Source: Legionella sp. 515359
Lineage (GTDB): Bacteria > Pseudomonadota > Gammaproteobacteria > Legionellales > Legionellaceae
Length of the DNA: 51,431 nt
Assembly (NCBI GenBank): GCA_025941565.1
Contig: JAPCYN010000025.1
Coordinates: forward strand, 1 to 51,431
Reading direction: 5' to 3'
Numbering within the stretch: position 1 is the first letter of the stretch; each line of letters opens with the position of its first letter. A program made the translations under genes and the position numbers. The notes beneath the pieces were generated by a model. It was not told the origin of the DNA. It made no database searches and saw only the letters and a program-made list of their open reading frames with translations. Below, piece by piece: positions 40,778 to 50,124 of the stretch.

Positions 40778-42697
40778 TCAGTGCTCTTCAGCAGGATTTA
40801 CGATGACTTCATGCTCTGTCGGTTTTTCTGATGAGTTATTAACCACTTCAGCCCCATCCAGAGGTTTTGGTGAACCCCAATCTTCTGGTGGGGAAGGCTC
40901 CTTACCCGACATAATCTCTTGTATTTGCTTGAAGTCGATGGTCTCGTATTTAATTAAACTTTGAGCCATTAAGTGCAATGTATCCATTTTAGAAACCAGA
41001 ATTTCTTTAGCTCGCTTATAGTTTCTGTCAATAATTGCACGTACTTCGTCATCAATTTGTTGTGCTGTTCTGTCGGACATTTCTTTATGTTTATTCATTG
41101 AGCGTCCTAAGAATACTTCCTCTTCTTCCTCACCAAAAGTAAGTGGTCCCAAAGTTGAAAGCCCCCAGCTCGTAACCATTTTACGCGCTATTTCAGTAGA
41201 ACGCATAATGTCATTCGATGCACCTGTAGTCACGCTTTCCGGACCAAAAATTAGTTCCTCAGCAATTCGACCACCAAACAGGCTGGATAATTGGCTTTCC
41301 AGACGACGCTTGGTATGGCTGTACCTATCTTGCTCCGGCAAAAACATTGTCACCCCAAGGGCACGACCACGTGGAATAATCGAAACTTTGTAAACAGGAT
41401 CATGTTCTGGTACAGATAAACCAACAATCGCGTGACCTGCTTCATGATAAGCAGTCAGTTTTTTCTCATTATCATCCATCACCATGGAGCGTCGTTCAGC
41501 ACCCATCATAATTTTATCTTTCGCTTTATCCAACTCGATCATGGTGACTTTACGTTTATTTGCACGTGCAGCAAATAAGGCGCCTTCGTTCACCAAATTG
41601 GCCAGATCTGCCCCAGAAAACCCTGGAGTACCTCGAGCAATCGCCCTGATGTCCACATTGCTATCTACGGGAACCTTTTGCAAATGTACTCTTAATATTT
41701 GTTCACGACCGCGGATATCGGGTAAAGGAACTACAACCTGTCGATCGAAACGACCCGGACGTAATAATGCAGGGTCTAAAACATCTGGACGGTTCGTTGC
41801 CGCAACAACAATAACGCCTTCACTTCCTTCAAAACCATCCATTTCAACAAGCAATTGGTTTAATGTTTGTTCACGCTCATCATGGCCTCCGCCAAGACCA
41901 GCACCTCGATGACGGCCTACAGCATCAATTTCATCGATGAAAATAATGCAAGGAGCGTGTTTTTTTGCTTGCTCAAACATATCACGGACACGAGAGGCAC
42001 CCACACCAACGAACATTTCCACAAAATCAGAACCCGAAATTGTGAAGAAGGGTACTTTAGCTTCACCAGCAACTGCTCGCGCCAAAAGAGTTTTACCTGT
42101 TCCGGGAGAGCCGACTAATAATACACCACGGGGAATACGCCCACCCAAATTTTGAAATTTGGTAGGATCACGCAAAAAGTCTACTAATTCTTTAACTTCT
42201 TCTTTCGCCTCATCTACCCCGGCAACATCCGCAAACGTTACCTTGACTTGATCCTCGCCAAGCAAGCGTGCGCGTGAACGACCAAAAGACATGGCGCCGC
42301 GACCGCCCCCGCCTTGCATCTGGCGCATAAAAAAGACCCAAACACCAATTAAAAGCAGCATCGGGAACCAATTAATGAATAAATGGAGGAGGAAACTTTC
42401 TTGTTGCTTTTCTTGACCACTTACATCGACTTTGCTTTTCAATAACTCGCCTAATAAAGCATTATCTTGCATGGGCATGTATGTAATAAAACGCTTATTA
42501 TTTTTAGTCATCCCTTTGATGATTTTATCATCTTCTATGGTGACTGCATTGACCATACCTTGATCGACTTCTTTCAAAAATTGGCTGTATGAAAGTTTCT
42601 CAGCAGCCGAGTTTCGAGGGCCGAAATTACTGAAAACTGAAACCAGCACGATCGCTATAATCAGCCATAAAAATAAATTCTTAACCATGTCGTTCAA
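40778..42697 (-). CDS. ftsH: ATP-dependent zinc metalloprotease FtsH
   Basis: Membrane-bound AAA protease that degrades misassembled membrane proteins and regulators. 639 residues: membrane segments at about 7-24 and 104-124, Walker A GSPGTGKT (196-203), Walker B IIFIDEID (251-258), SRH motif region RPGRFDRQV, and the zinc site HEAGH (418-422). GAGG at 42706-42709 is well placed for the TTG at 42697; an ATG at 42688 matches the E. coli N-terminus, so the true start is uncertain by three codons. Confidence 0.96.
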   Translation of the reverse strand: MNDMVKNLFLWLIIAIVLVSVFSNFGPRNSAAEKLSYSQFLKEVDQGMVNAVTIEDDKIIKGMTKNNKRFITYMPMQDNALLGELLKSKVDVSGQEKQQESFLLHLFINWFPMLLLIGVWVFFMRQMQGGGGRGAMSFGRSRARLLGEDQVKVTFADVAGVDEAKEEVKELVDFLRDPTKFQNLGGRIPRGVLLVGSPGTGKTLLARAVAGEAKVPFFTISGSDFVEMFVGVGASRVRDMFEQAKKHAPCIIFIDEIDAVGRHRGAGLGGGHDEREQTLNQLLVEMDGFEGSEGVIVVAATNRPDVLDPALLRPGRFDRQVVVPLPDIRGREQILRVHLQKVPVDSNVDIRAIARGTPGFSGADLANLVNEGALFAARANKRKVTMIELDKAKDKIMMGAERRSMVMDDNEKKLTAYHEAGHAIVGLSVPEHDPVYKVSIIPRGRALGVTMFLPEQDRYSHTKRRLESQLSSLFGGRIAEELIFGPESVTTGASNDIMRSTEIARKMVTSWGLSTLGPLTFGEEEEEVFLGRSMNKHKEMSDRTAQQIDDEVRAIIDRNYKRAKEILVSKMDTLHLMAQSLIKYETIDFKQIQEIMSGKEPSPPEDWGSPKPLDGAEVVNNSSEKPTEHEVIVNPAEEH

Positions 42698-42732
42698 AGT
42701 ATTAACCTCGTTAGTGACGTACAGCTTATTAT

Positions 42733-42760
42733 TTTATGATCGAATTTCTTAGATCATAAA
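42733..42760. other. inverted repeat between rlmE and ftsH
   Basis: TTTATGATC (42733-42741) and GATCATAAA (42752-42760) are perfect 9-base arms with a 10-base loop, directly after the rlmE stop. No T-tract follows, so it may mark an RNA processing site or a weak stop between rlmE and ftsH. Confidence 0.4.
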
Positions 42761-42764
42761 GTTA

Positions 42765-43385
42765 CTATAAATTGTATCCCTTTGCCAGCAAATAGGTTTC
42801 TTTTGAGCGAGAGCGAGAAGCGGAAGGCTTTCGAATCACGACTTTCTCAAAAGAAGATCTTGCCTGTTTTACTAAATCATCAAAACCCGCTCCATGAAAA
42901 ATTTTAATCAGCATGGAGCCACCAGGCTTTAGCATTTTTTCTGCAAAGTCAAAAGCCAGTTCCACCAAATACATGGCTCGCGGAATATCAATTGCAGTGG
43001 TACCACTCATATTTGGGGCCATATCTGATAATATCAAGTCAACACCAAGCTCGGGAATTAAATTCATGAGTTTTTGCAATACTTCGTCTTCACGGAAATC
43101 ACCAAGAATAAAATCCACATCCGGCAGAGCATCCATAGGCAAAATATCCAGGGCAATGATACGCCCATGTCCTTGTAACTTTTCAGAGACATATTGAGTC
43201 CACCCGCCAGGTGCTGCCCCCAGATCGACCACAGTCATTCCTGGTTTGAGCAAAGACTCTTTCTCATCGACTTCTTTTAATTTGTATACGGCTCGACTGC
43301 GATAGCCCTCTGCTTGTGCTTTTTTTACATAAACATCATCAAAGTGCTCTTGCAGCCAGCGCTTACTGCTTTTAGTACGCTTCAT
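42765..43385 (-). CDS. rlmE: 23S rRNA 2'-O-ribose U2552 methyltransferase
   Basis: RrmJ/FtsJ methylates U2552 in the A-loop of 23S rRNA. The 206 residues have the SAM-binding [11 protein letters not shown] (52-62) and the catalytic K-D-K-E set, of which K35 (AVYKL), the aspartate in [10 protein letters not shown] and the lysine in MLIKIFHG are readable. The pair rlmE-ftsH is conserved. It is divergent from yhbY, with a 138-base shared promoter region. Confidence 0.96.
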   Translation of the reverse strand: MKRTKSSKRWLQEHFDDVYVKKAQAEGYRSRAVYKLKEVDEKESLLKPGMTVVDLGAAPGGWTQYVSEKLQGHGRIIALDILPMDALPDVDFILGDFREDEVLQKLMNLIPELGVDLILSDMAPNMSGTTAIDIPRAMYLVELAFDFAEKMLKPGGSMLIKIFHGAGFDDLVKQARSSFEKVVIRKPSASRSRSKETYLLAKGYNL

Positions 43386-43523
43386 AAATTTATATAGAGT
43401 ATCAATTTAATCTATGATACTGAATTTCACTACCTTTTCCCAGCAAAACGTGCAATAATTTGCCATTTTATCATTCAGTCTCCAAAATCATTACATTATT
43501 GGAGTGGATTAAGGAACATTATA

Positions 43524-43799
43524 GTGGATGCTTCACTCAAAAAATCACTTAAAGCCCAAGCGCATCATTTAAAACCTGTCGTGCTTCTTGGAGCCAAAGG
43601 ATTAACTGAAGCCGTTATTGCGGAAACGGATATCGCTTTGCTTTCACATGAATTAATCAAAGTGAAAATTAACGGTGCGGAAAAAGAAGACCGAATTATT
43701 ATGGCCGATGAATTATGCCAGCAACTTCATGCCGAACTCATACAAATGATTGGTAATACAGTGATTATGTATCGTAAAAATGAAGAGAAACATAAGTGA
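43524..43799 (+). CDS. yhbY: CRM-domain RNA-binding protein YhbY
   Basis: Small protein associated with pre-50S ribosomes. The 91 residues are a single CRM domain with LKPVVLLGAKGLTEAVIAE and LIKVKINGAEKEDR. It starts at a GTG with AAGGA just upstream. Adjacency to rlmE/ftsH is the usual arrangement. Confidence 0.93.
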   Translation: MDASLKKSLKAQAHHLKPVVLLGAKGLTEAVIAETDIALLSHELIKVKINGAEKEDRIIMADELCQQLHAELIQMIGNTVIMYRKNEEKHK

Positions 43800-43931
43800 C
43801 AGAACTGCGAGTATTGTATACACTAGACTTTACTGTTTAGCAAAATATATATTCCCTTCAAAAGCCAATCCCTGAATTTAACAATGAAAAGGTGCTGGGC
43901 AAATAAGGGTAATTAAATTATCGTATGGCCT

Positions 43932-44489
43932 ATGATATTAAAACACATACCAAATGCTCTAACTTTATTGCGTCTCATATTAATCGCACCTTTTTTATTT
44001 TATTTATATAATCATGAGTATACTATTGCCTTTTACTTATTTATATTTGCTGGATTGAGTGACGGTTTGGATGGCTTTTTAGCCCGTAGTTTTAACTGGC
44101 AAAGTTTTTTTGGCTCGTTTGTAGATCCTCTGGCTGATAAATTATTAATCGCTTCGAGCTTCATCTCTTTAGCTTTAATTGGTGTATTACCCTGGTGGTT
44201 AGTTATTCTGGTATTCCTCAGAGATTTAACCATTTCCTTGGGAGTAATTGCCTGGTATCAATTTATTCGCCGTAAGCTGGATTTTCAACCCACGCTACTT
44301 AGTAAAATTAATACAGCATTACAGCTGATTCTGGTGACTTCGTGTTTATTTGAATTAGCCTATTTTGAATTTCCCGCCTATCTGCTTAATGTGCTGATCG
44401 TTTTGACACTATTTACTACAGCGGTTACTTATATTGATTATATTTGGACCTGGGGCAGAAAAGCATGGCCCAAAAAAGAACCGTCATAA
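43932..44489 (+). CDS. CDP-alcohol phosphatidyltransferase family protein
   Basis: Membrane phospholipid synthase, 185 residues. The complete family motif D-x2-D-G-x2-A-R-x8-G-x3-D-x3-D is present as D44, D47, G48, A51, R52, G61, D65 and D69. Five or so hydrophobic segments surround it. It could be a phosphatidylglycerophosphate synthase (PgsA-like) or a cardiolipin synthase of this superfamily; sequence reading does not decide. Its stop codon overlaps the start of hda (TAATG). Confidence 0.9.
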   Translation: MILKHIPNALTLLRLILIAPFLFYLYNHEYTIAFYLFIFAGLSDGLDGFLARSFNWQSFFGSFVDPLADKLLIASSFISLALIGVLPWWLVILVFLRDLTISLGVIAWYQFIRRKLDFQPTLLSKINTALQLILVTSCLFELAYFEFPAYLLNVLIVLTLFTTAVTYIDYIWTWGRKAWPKKEPS

Positions 44490-45178
44490 TGAACAAGCAG
44501 TTGGCATTAGCTATAAAATTAAATGATGAGGCAACTCTTGTTGATTTCAATTGGGGAAGCAACAAACTGCTGCAACAGCAATTACATAACATGTTGACTA
44601 ACAAAGAAGACCGATTACTTTATCTCTGGGGTAATACAGGCAGTGGTAAAACCCATTTATTACAAGCATGTTGTCAAGCCGTTAACTCTCAATCTGCAAT
44701 CTATCTCCCATTGACTCTCCTCAAAGAATGGGGGCCGCAAACTATAGAAGGATTGGAAGAACAAGAGTTAATCTGTATTGATGATATCGATGTTATCGCC
44801 AAAGATCCTGAGTGGGAAGAGGCTTTATTTCATTTATATAATAAAATCAAAGATATGGAAAAAAGCATTTTAATTATTTCTGGAAATCAATCGCCAACCA
44901 CAATTCCCATCCAGCTTGCTGACTTGCGATCCCGATTAAGTTGGGGTTTGGTCATTCAATTGCTGGAATTAAATGATGAAGATAAAATTAACACTTTAAA
45001 ACTGCATGCTTTAAAACGAGGATTTGACTTACCAGAAAGTGTAGGCCAGTTCCTTCTGAATAGATGTTCTCGAAATATGCATGATTTGCAAAATTTACTT
45101 AACCGCCTGGATGATGCCTCTCTTGCCGCACAGCGAAAAATAACGATTCCATTTGTAAAAGATACATTGCATATCTAA
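44489..45178 (+). CDS. hda: DnaA regulatory inactivator Hda
   Basis: DnaA-related AAA+ protein that, bound to the loaded clamp, stimulates hydrolysis of DnaA-bound ATP and so limits re-initiation. The 229 residues carry an N-terminal clamp-binding motif QLALAI (4-9), Walker A GNTGSGKT (48-55), Walker B LICIDDIDVI and a sensor arginine region DLRSRLSWG. The ATG at 44489 overlaps the previous stop and puts the clamp motif at the right place; an upstream frame start (44444) does not. Confidence 0.93.
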   Translation: MNKQLALAIKLNDEATLVDFNWGSNKLLQQQLHNMLTNKEDRLLYLWGNTGSGKTHLLQACCQAVNSQSAIYLPLTLLKEWGPQTIEGLEEQELICIDDIDVIAKDPEWEEALFHLYNKIKDMEKSILIISGNQSPTTIPIQLADLRSRLSWGLVIQLLELNDEDKINTLKLHALKRGFDLPESVGQFLLNRCSRNMHDLQNLLNRLDDASLAAQRKITIPFVKDTLHI

Positions 45179-45245
45179 CTTAAAAAACACCGCAACCCAC
45201 TCTGCATGATTACTGTATCGATATACTTCTGACATTTCTTACAAA

Positions 45246-46466
45246 CTACTTAAAACAACACGAAGCATTATCTAGATGCTCCTCCTCAATAGAAATGGAT
45301 GGCAATGAACCTCGAGGCTCCGGAGGTTTCAGAAAAGAATAATAATTCGCACTTGTTCTTACATCAATTGCAACTCTTTCGCGGTGCACACCCAAACACC
45401 GCTCCGACTGCGCTAACTTTTTAGCAATCCTGGCAGTACCAATTACTTTTCCTTCCAAATTTTCTAGTTTTTTTGCTTCCTTATTGATTAAATCCTTATT
45501 GCATAATTTCTGGATATTCTCTTCATTCAGGCCAAACCAACTGCTTACCAGCTTATCTAGTCCCGGACGCTCAACATACCAATAAATACTCAATGCGGCG
45601 AAACCGACCAGAGTACTAAAAAGAATTACAGGCCAAAAAGGCGGAATCGCTGAACTTATGATAAGACTTGACATAAAAAGAGCCACTGATTGACCGGCAA
45701 AGAAACCACCGCCAAAGAATAATAATGCAGATACACCTGAAATCAGAGCTTTGGCCATTTGCATGTTTTCACTTTTTAGTGCCTGCTCAAATTGATTACT
45801 GGCTTCTGTAAGTGAAGTAAAACGTTTTTGCAACATGGAAATTATATGCTTTAGTTGTTTCAAATCACTTGGTGATAAATCTGAAAGACAATAATCATCT
45901 ATTTTCTTTCTTATGGATTTAATCATTTGTAATTGCAGCATGTATGCATCTAATAGTTTATAGGTATCACTGAGCTTAACACCCAACGCCTTTGAGACTT
46001 TTACTAAGTCGAATCCACAAAAAACAATTACAGAAAGCAATGAAAATGCAAATCCAGCGCCAAGAATCATCGATGTAGATAGGTTGAAAATACTCAGCAT
46101 GGTCACGATACCATCAAATCCCTGGCATGCTGCTACCAAAATACCGGCCATAGTGAGGCAGGTGAATTTGATTTTGTCCCATGTGTTATTTTCAGCTTCG
46201 GTGGGTAGCTTAACATCATTTCCCTGCATGGAAAGGAATAGATCTTGCAAGAGTTCTGTTCGTAAGGATACAAGAATAAATTCCATTTTTTTCTGTTTTG
46301 TCGTGAGCTTCTTGGAGTAGTGCGTTTGCTCTTGGTTGAGCCAAGAAATCAAAGTAATGAGATCGATAGATGCAGCAATAGAGGGAAGTTCGCGAGGACG
46401 AACACCAGATGCCAATAAATATTTCTTTATTAATTTTTGAGAACGCAAACTGATTTCGATATTCAT
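45246..46466 (-). CDS. membrane protein with two transmembrane hairpins, candidate effector
   Basis: 406 residues, no signal peptide. Hydrophobic segments lie at about 101-125, 130-152, 240-272 and 277-298, as two hairpins separated by a helical, partly coiled-coil stretch (165-238). The N-terminal 100 residues and the C-terminal 105 are polar and probably on the same side. The tail has an acidic patch SISIEEEHLD and ends NASCCFK, with two adjacent cysteines that could be lipidated. I recognise no family. Legionella has many such membrane effectors, and the gene at 48751 shares the plan. Confidence 0.7.
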   Translation of the reverse strand: MNIEISLRSQKLIKKYLLASGVRPRELPSIAASIDLITLISWLNQEQTHYSKKLTTKQKKMEFILVSLRTELLQDLFLSMQGNDVKLPTEAENNTWDKIKFTCLTMAGILVAACQGFDGIVTMLSIFNLSTSMILGAGFAFSLLSVIVFCGFDLVKVSKALGVKLSDTYKLLDAYMLQLQMIKSIRKKIDDYCLSDLSPSDLKQLKHIISMLQKRFTSLTEASNQFEQALKSENMQMAKALISGVSALLFFGGGFFAGQSVALFMSSLIISSAIPPFWPVILFSTLVGFAALSIYWYVERPGLDKLVSSWFGLNEENIQKLCNKDLINKEAKKLENLEGKVIGTARIAKKLAQSERCLGVHRERVAIDVRTSANYYSFLKPPEPRGSLPSISIEEEHLDNASCCFK

Positions 46467-46618
46467 TTTCTCATAACTGCTTTCAACTTTACTCCATAAT
46501 AACGTAACGATAGTACAATAAAATCCACCGACATGAACATGGTTTATCCAAGTTATATTAAAACAAACCTCAATTGATAAGCAATTACCAGCAGAAATCC
46601 TGAAATATAGATGCCTTT

Positions 46619-46647
46619 TTGATTAATATATGATCATGTAGTATAAT
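46619..46647 (+). promoter_or_regulatory. sigma-70 promoter of the lipoprotein gene
   Basis: TTGATT (46619-46624) and a consensus TATAAT (46642-46647) are exactly 17 bases apart. Transcription would start near 46654, 26 bases before the ATG, leaving room for the AAGGAAAG ribosome site. Confidence 0.7.
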
Positions 46648-46679
46648 TAACGTGCGAACATTGGCTAAGGAAAGCGATC

Positions 46680-46946
46680 ATGAAAAAACTTATTATCGCA
46701 GTTTTAGTGTTTGTACCCACACTTTTTTTAAGTGGTTGTTATGTTACTACTGCATCTCCTGGTGGCTATTATTATTCCAGCTATTATCCAAGCAGTTACT
46801 CCTATTACCCGAGTAGTTACTATCGTACAAGCCGTTACTACTATCCAAGTCGTTACTACTACTCTGGCTGGCGAGGTAATTGGGGTGGCCGTGGTTGGTA
46901 TCGAGGTTGGCATGGAGGAGGTGGTTGGCACGGTCGCTGGCGATAA
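46680..46946 (+). CDS. tyrosine- and glycine-rich lipoprotein
   Basis: 88 residues with a lipoprotein signal: MKK, a hydrophobic core, and lipobox LSGC with C20 as the lipidated residue, so the mature protein is about 69 residues. The mature part is low-complexity: S-x-Y-Y type repeats (30-62), coded by an 18-base tandem unit beginning at 46812, 46830 and 46848, then a Trp/Gly/Arg segment (GGRGWYRGWHGGGGWHGRW). The function is unknown; similar short Tyr-rich lipoproteins occur in other bacteria. It has its own promoter and a terminator-like hairpin. Confidence 0.85.
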   Translation: MKKLIIAVLVFVPTLFLSGCYVTTASPGGYYYSSYYPSSYSYYPSSYYRTSRYYYPSRYYYSGWRGNWGGRGWYRGWHGGGGWHGRWR

Positions 46947-46957
46947 AAACCAATTCA

Positions 46958-46992
46958 GTTAATCTAAATTTTCAAGTTGAATTTAGGTTAAC
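46958..46992 (+). terminator. probable terminator of the lipoprotein gene
   Basis: GTTAATCTAAATT (46958-46970) pairs with AATTTAGGTTAAC (46980-46992) over 13 positions with one T:G wobble and a 9-base loop, followed by a mildly T-rich stretch (TCTTGTTTG). Confidence 0.6.
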
Positions 46993-47034
46993 TCTTGTTT
47001 GAAACCAGGGTTTAGATACAAGTACGCACCGAAA

Positions 47035-47081
47035 AGCGCTGCCCACTGATTACTACTTTAAGTAAGAGAGGGCAGTACGCT
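47035..47081. terminator. hairpin downstream of the peptide transporter
   Basis: CTGCCC (47039-47044) pairs with GGGCAG (47070-47075); outside it AGCG pairs with CGCT across a two-base bulge, and inside TTACT can pair with AGTAA. It lies just past the transporter stop codon on the minus strand but has no T-tract. Confidence 0.4.
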
Positions 47082-47094
47082 AGTCAAATCCAGA

Positions 47095-48597
47095 TTACCC
47101 CATAAAGCACTTGGAGACGGAGTATTCTGCCTCTTGTGCTTCTTGGTGTAAGTCTGTTTTTTTTACTGCAATATAGCGACTTAATCGTGGTGATAACAAC
47201 CACATAAACAACGCAATAATTAAAGTGACGATGCCAATACACGCAAATACATGGGTATAAATCATCAACGATCCCACTCCTGGTTTGATCTGTTCAGGAA
47301 GTGCTGTATAAGAGGCCACTGAAGCCCCAATGAACCCGGCTATTGCCGAGGTCAAAAACCACATTCCCATCACAAAACCTGCAATCTGTGCAGGCACTAA
47401 CTCTGCAACCATAGCAACTCCAAGTGCTGAGACTAATAATTCACCCAGACTTTGAAACAAATAGCTTATGATTAACCACCAGGAAGAAACCATACCCTGA
47501 TCCGTATAAAAATAGCGGGCAAAAAAGAGCATTAAAAAGCTCACTCCACACATACTCATTCCTAAAGAAAATTTATAAGGGATGGAAAACTCGAAGCCTT
47601 TCTTATTGAGAAGATTGTAAAAATAAGCTAAAACAGGGCTCATCAATACAATCCAGATAGGATTTAGTGCCTGAAAACTTTGTGCATCAATCGTGATTCC
47701 CAAAAAAACTGGAATTACATTATGTACCGCGAATAAATTCAGGGATGTTGGCATTTGTTGATATAAAGTAAAGAAAATGATTGCTTCCAACATCAACGCC
47801 AAAGCAACCAGCATACGCATCCTGACAATTTTGCTTTCTTTACGCGTCATCCATATATAATAAATGATTACCGTAAGGGTGATAAACCAAAACAAATTTT
47901 TAGCAAGCATCACATGCTGTAATAAATAAGCAGAACACACCGTGAGCAAGAGAATACCCACCAATAGCATCAACCACTGGAACAAGGAGATTTGTCGTTT
48001 GTCAGCATCAGTATTGATATGAGCAACAAATTGGTGTTGCAGCCAATAATTAGCCAATCCAATTAACAAGCCGATTGCACTCATCATATAAGCGTAAGAA
48101 TAACCATAGCGACTCGAAATAGCTGGGCCTGCAAATAATGCAATTATACTGCCCAAATTGATTGCCATATAATACAAAGTAAAACCGCCATGCAAACGCG
48201 GATCATTTTCCTCATAACACTTTGCGAGCAAATTCGATGGATTTGCTTTAAATAAGCCATTTCCTACGCAAATTAAACCCAGTGCAAAAAATACATGTTC
48301 TTTATCAGTAATCGCTAGGGAAAAATAACCTGCGGCCAAAACAACAAGACCAAACACTATGGTGCGTTTCGTGCCGAGTACTCTATCTCCCAAATACCCA
48401 CCAACAACTACCATACCGTAAACCAGTGCTGAATAAGCACCAAACGTATAATAAGAAATCGTATCACTGTAGCCTAAATAACGAATAAAAAATAAAGTCA
48501 AAATCCCTTGAACAGTGTAAAACCCAAATCGCTCCCATAATTCCAACATGAAAATCATGTGAAACGCACGGGGTTGCTCGCGAAGTATATTCACCAT
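47095..48597 (-). CDS. POT (PTR2) family proton-dependent peptide transporter
   Basis: Imports di- and tripeptides with protons across the inner membrane. The 500 residues hold 12 to 14 hydrophobic segments and the POT signature ELWERFGFYTVQGIL, in which the ExxERFxYY motif reads E19, E22, R23, F24, F26, Y27 (a Phe in place of the first Tyr). The second POT signature region is GNGLFKANPSNLLAKCYE...GFTLYYMAINLGS. Peptide and amino-acid uptake suits a Legionella that feeds on amino acids. Substrate range is not shown by the sequence. Confidence 0.92.
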   Translation of the reverse strand: MVNILREQPRAFHMIFMLELWERFGFYTVQGILTLFFIRYLGYSDTISYYTFGAYSALVYGMVVVGGYLGDRVLGTKRTIVFGLVVLAAGYFSLAITDKEHVFFALGLICVGNGLFKANPSNLLAKCYEENDPRLHGGFTLYYMAINLGSIIALFAGPAISSRYGYSYAYMMSAIGLLIGLANYWLQHQFVAHINTDADKRQISLFQWLMLLVGILLLTVCSAYLLQHVMLAKNLFWFITLTVIIYYIWMTRKESKIVRMRMLVALALMLEAIIFFTLYQQMPTSLNLFAVHNVIPVFLGITIDAQSFQALNPIWIVLMSPVLAYFYNLLNKKGFEFSIPYKFSLGMSMCGVSFLMLFFARYFYTDQGMVSSWWLIISYLFQSLGELLVSALGVAMVAELVPAQIAGFVMGMWFLTSAIAGFIGASVASYTALPEQIKPGVGSLMIYTHVFACIGIVTLIIALFMWLLSPRLSRYIAVKKTDLHQEAQEAEYSVSKCFMG

Positions 48598-48750
48598 GAG
48601 TTTTCTTCCTTAGGGGTAAATTTTTAAGTTAAAGGAGTTTTTAATTTTTTGCAATGAGCTTTTAGACTAAAAAATCAGATAAACCCAAATACAGTGAGAA
48701 ACAAAAGAACGATTTGCAAAAACTACTTGCCGCGACTATGAAATTGATTT

Positions 48751-49962
48751 TTAGCTAGTCAATGAATAATTAATCAAGCTTACCTTATTTGTTTCTTTTT
48801 TAAGCGAGTTCTTTTCAGTTTGAAATATCGAAGTCACGCTGGTTAATGATAAATCCGGGTCTTTTGGGGGGGCTTTTTGCAAAGACTCATTCGCATTTTG
48901 TTTACTGCCAAAAAAATACTCGAGCATCGAATCAGTCGAAGGTTCTTTGTTAGGCTCACCGGTCGGCGTTAGATCATCTTTTGGTGTACTTTCACCCACT
49001 GCGGGTTGCAATTTGCTAGCAATCCAACCTATGAGCAATTGCACTAACGGGATACCTACTCGAAGCAAAAGGTATGCAAGCGAAATAGCAGATACTGCGG
49101 TTAATATCCCTAAACCCGCCATTGGAAAATACAATGACACAATTAAACCCATCATCCCCACTGCAGATAAGCTTAAGCCAACTCCTTTATCCATGACCTG
49201 CACAAAACCCATATCCTTTATTTTCTTGTTCAAATTTAATTCATTTAGCTTAAGTTCAATGAGAAGATCTTTTTGTGCTTTAAAACATTCTTGTAACGAT
49301 GCAATCTGCTCACATAACAAAATAAGCTGCTGTTCACAGCTTACGTTTTTTAAGGCATTTTTCAACGTCATTGCCTGAGTCTGAACACATAATAGTTCCT
49401 CTTCCGCATTGGCAATCAATCGTCTAATCGCTCTTCTTTCTTTACCCAAGCGATACCGTTCATGTATTGTCCGACCTAATAAAAACACGCTCAAAAGCAA
49501 TGAAATTGACACTGAAGTAAAGGCAATTGCTACTGCCGCTGCAGGAACAGTTATTGCGGTAATTGTAAGTGCTAACGATACGGCAGAATAAAGCCATTTC
49601 GCGTTATTGCCTCGATTTGCAGGAACTTTTTCATTTAAGAGATAACAAGTAAGATAAACAAAAGGAATAAGCAAAAAATCTAGTGCAGCAAAAACGATTG
49701 ATCCAACACTCACTCCTTGTGTCAGTGATTCAGTAGGTGTGACATTACTAAAAGTTCTGATGGCAGAACCAATCTGCATCATTGCCTTGCCTGAATCACC
49801 TGTGGTTTTGATAACTTCTGATGCAAATATTATTTTCTTTGAGGCTTTTTCAGGATCTTTCTTCGCGGATGAGCACACTAGATCATAATCAATTGGCCGC
49901 ACTATTTCCTCGAGTATTACATTTGCCTCGAAAACAGTATTTGCAATCTCAAACTCTCTCAC
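48751..49962 (-). CDS. membrane/coiled-coil protein, candidate effector
   Basis: 403 residues starting at a GTG. Hydrophobic segments lie at about 84-109, 122-163 (likely two helices), 262-280 and 283-315; a long charged helical stretch at about 166-248 (rich in Glu, Leu and Lys) reads as a coiled coil. The last 85 residues are polar, with many Ser, Pro and Lys. There is no signal peptide and no family I recognise. The plan, two membrane hairpins parted by a coiled coil, is like that of the protein encoded at 45246-46466 although I see little direct sequence identity. Confidence 0.7.
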   Translation of the reverse strand: MREFEIANTVFEANVILEEIVRPIDYDLVCSSAKKDPEKASKKIIFASEVIKTTGDSGKAMMQIGSAIRTFSNVTPTESLTQGVSVGSIVFAALDFLLIPFVYLTCYLLNEKVPANRGNNAKWLYSAVSLALTITAITVPAAAVAIAFTSVSISLLLSVFLLGRTIHERYRLGKERRAIRRLIANAEEELLCVQTQAMTLKNALKNVSCEQQLILLCEQIASLQECFKAQKDLLIELKLNELNLNKKIKDMGFVQVMDKGVGLSLSAVGMMGLIVSLYFPMAGLGILTAVSAISLAYLLLRVGIPLVQLLIGWIASKLQPAVGESTPKDDLTPTGEPNKEPSTDSMLEYFFGSKQNANESLQKAPPKDPDLSLTSVTSIFQTEKNSLKKETNKVSLINYSLTS

Positions 49963-50124
49963 CTTGAATACCGATCACCCGTTTTGTTTAAAATGACATA
50001 ATATACCATTTTCCTCAATATTTAGGTGAATTTTTTTACAACATAAACGGAAACTTGCTAATTCAACATAAACTCAACTATATTTCCACATAGAGACTAA
50101 ATAAATGCGATAAAAAAAATCATT

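Noticed and set aside
43480-43504. CTCCAA/TTGGAG inverted repeat before yhbY
   Set aside because: A six-base arm pair with a 13-base interior in an AT-rich promoter region; could easily be chance.
45246-45260. CaaX prenylation box at the C-terminal CCFK
   Set aside because: The last four residues begin with Cys, but Cys-Phe-Lys is a poor match for aliphatic-aliphatic-X; lipidation of the cysteine pair by palmitoylation remains only a possibility.
46728-46962. Three overlapping open frames on both strands across the lipoprotein gene
   Set aside because: They are by-products of the low-complexity TAC/TAT/AGT repeats; only the frame with signal peptide, lipobox and ribosome site is credible.
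48947-49378. 143-codon frame antisense to the coiled-coil membrane protein gene, and similar long antisense frames in ftsH (41484-41912) and nuoH (29160-29522)
   Set aside because: All are mirror frames of well-supported genes, without ribosome sites or recognisable products.
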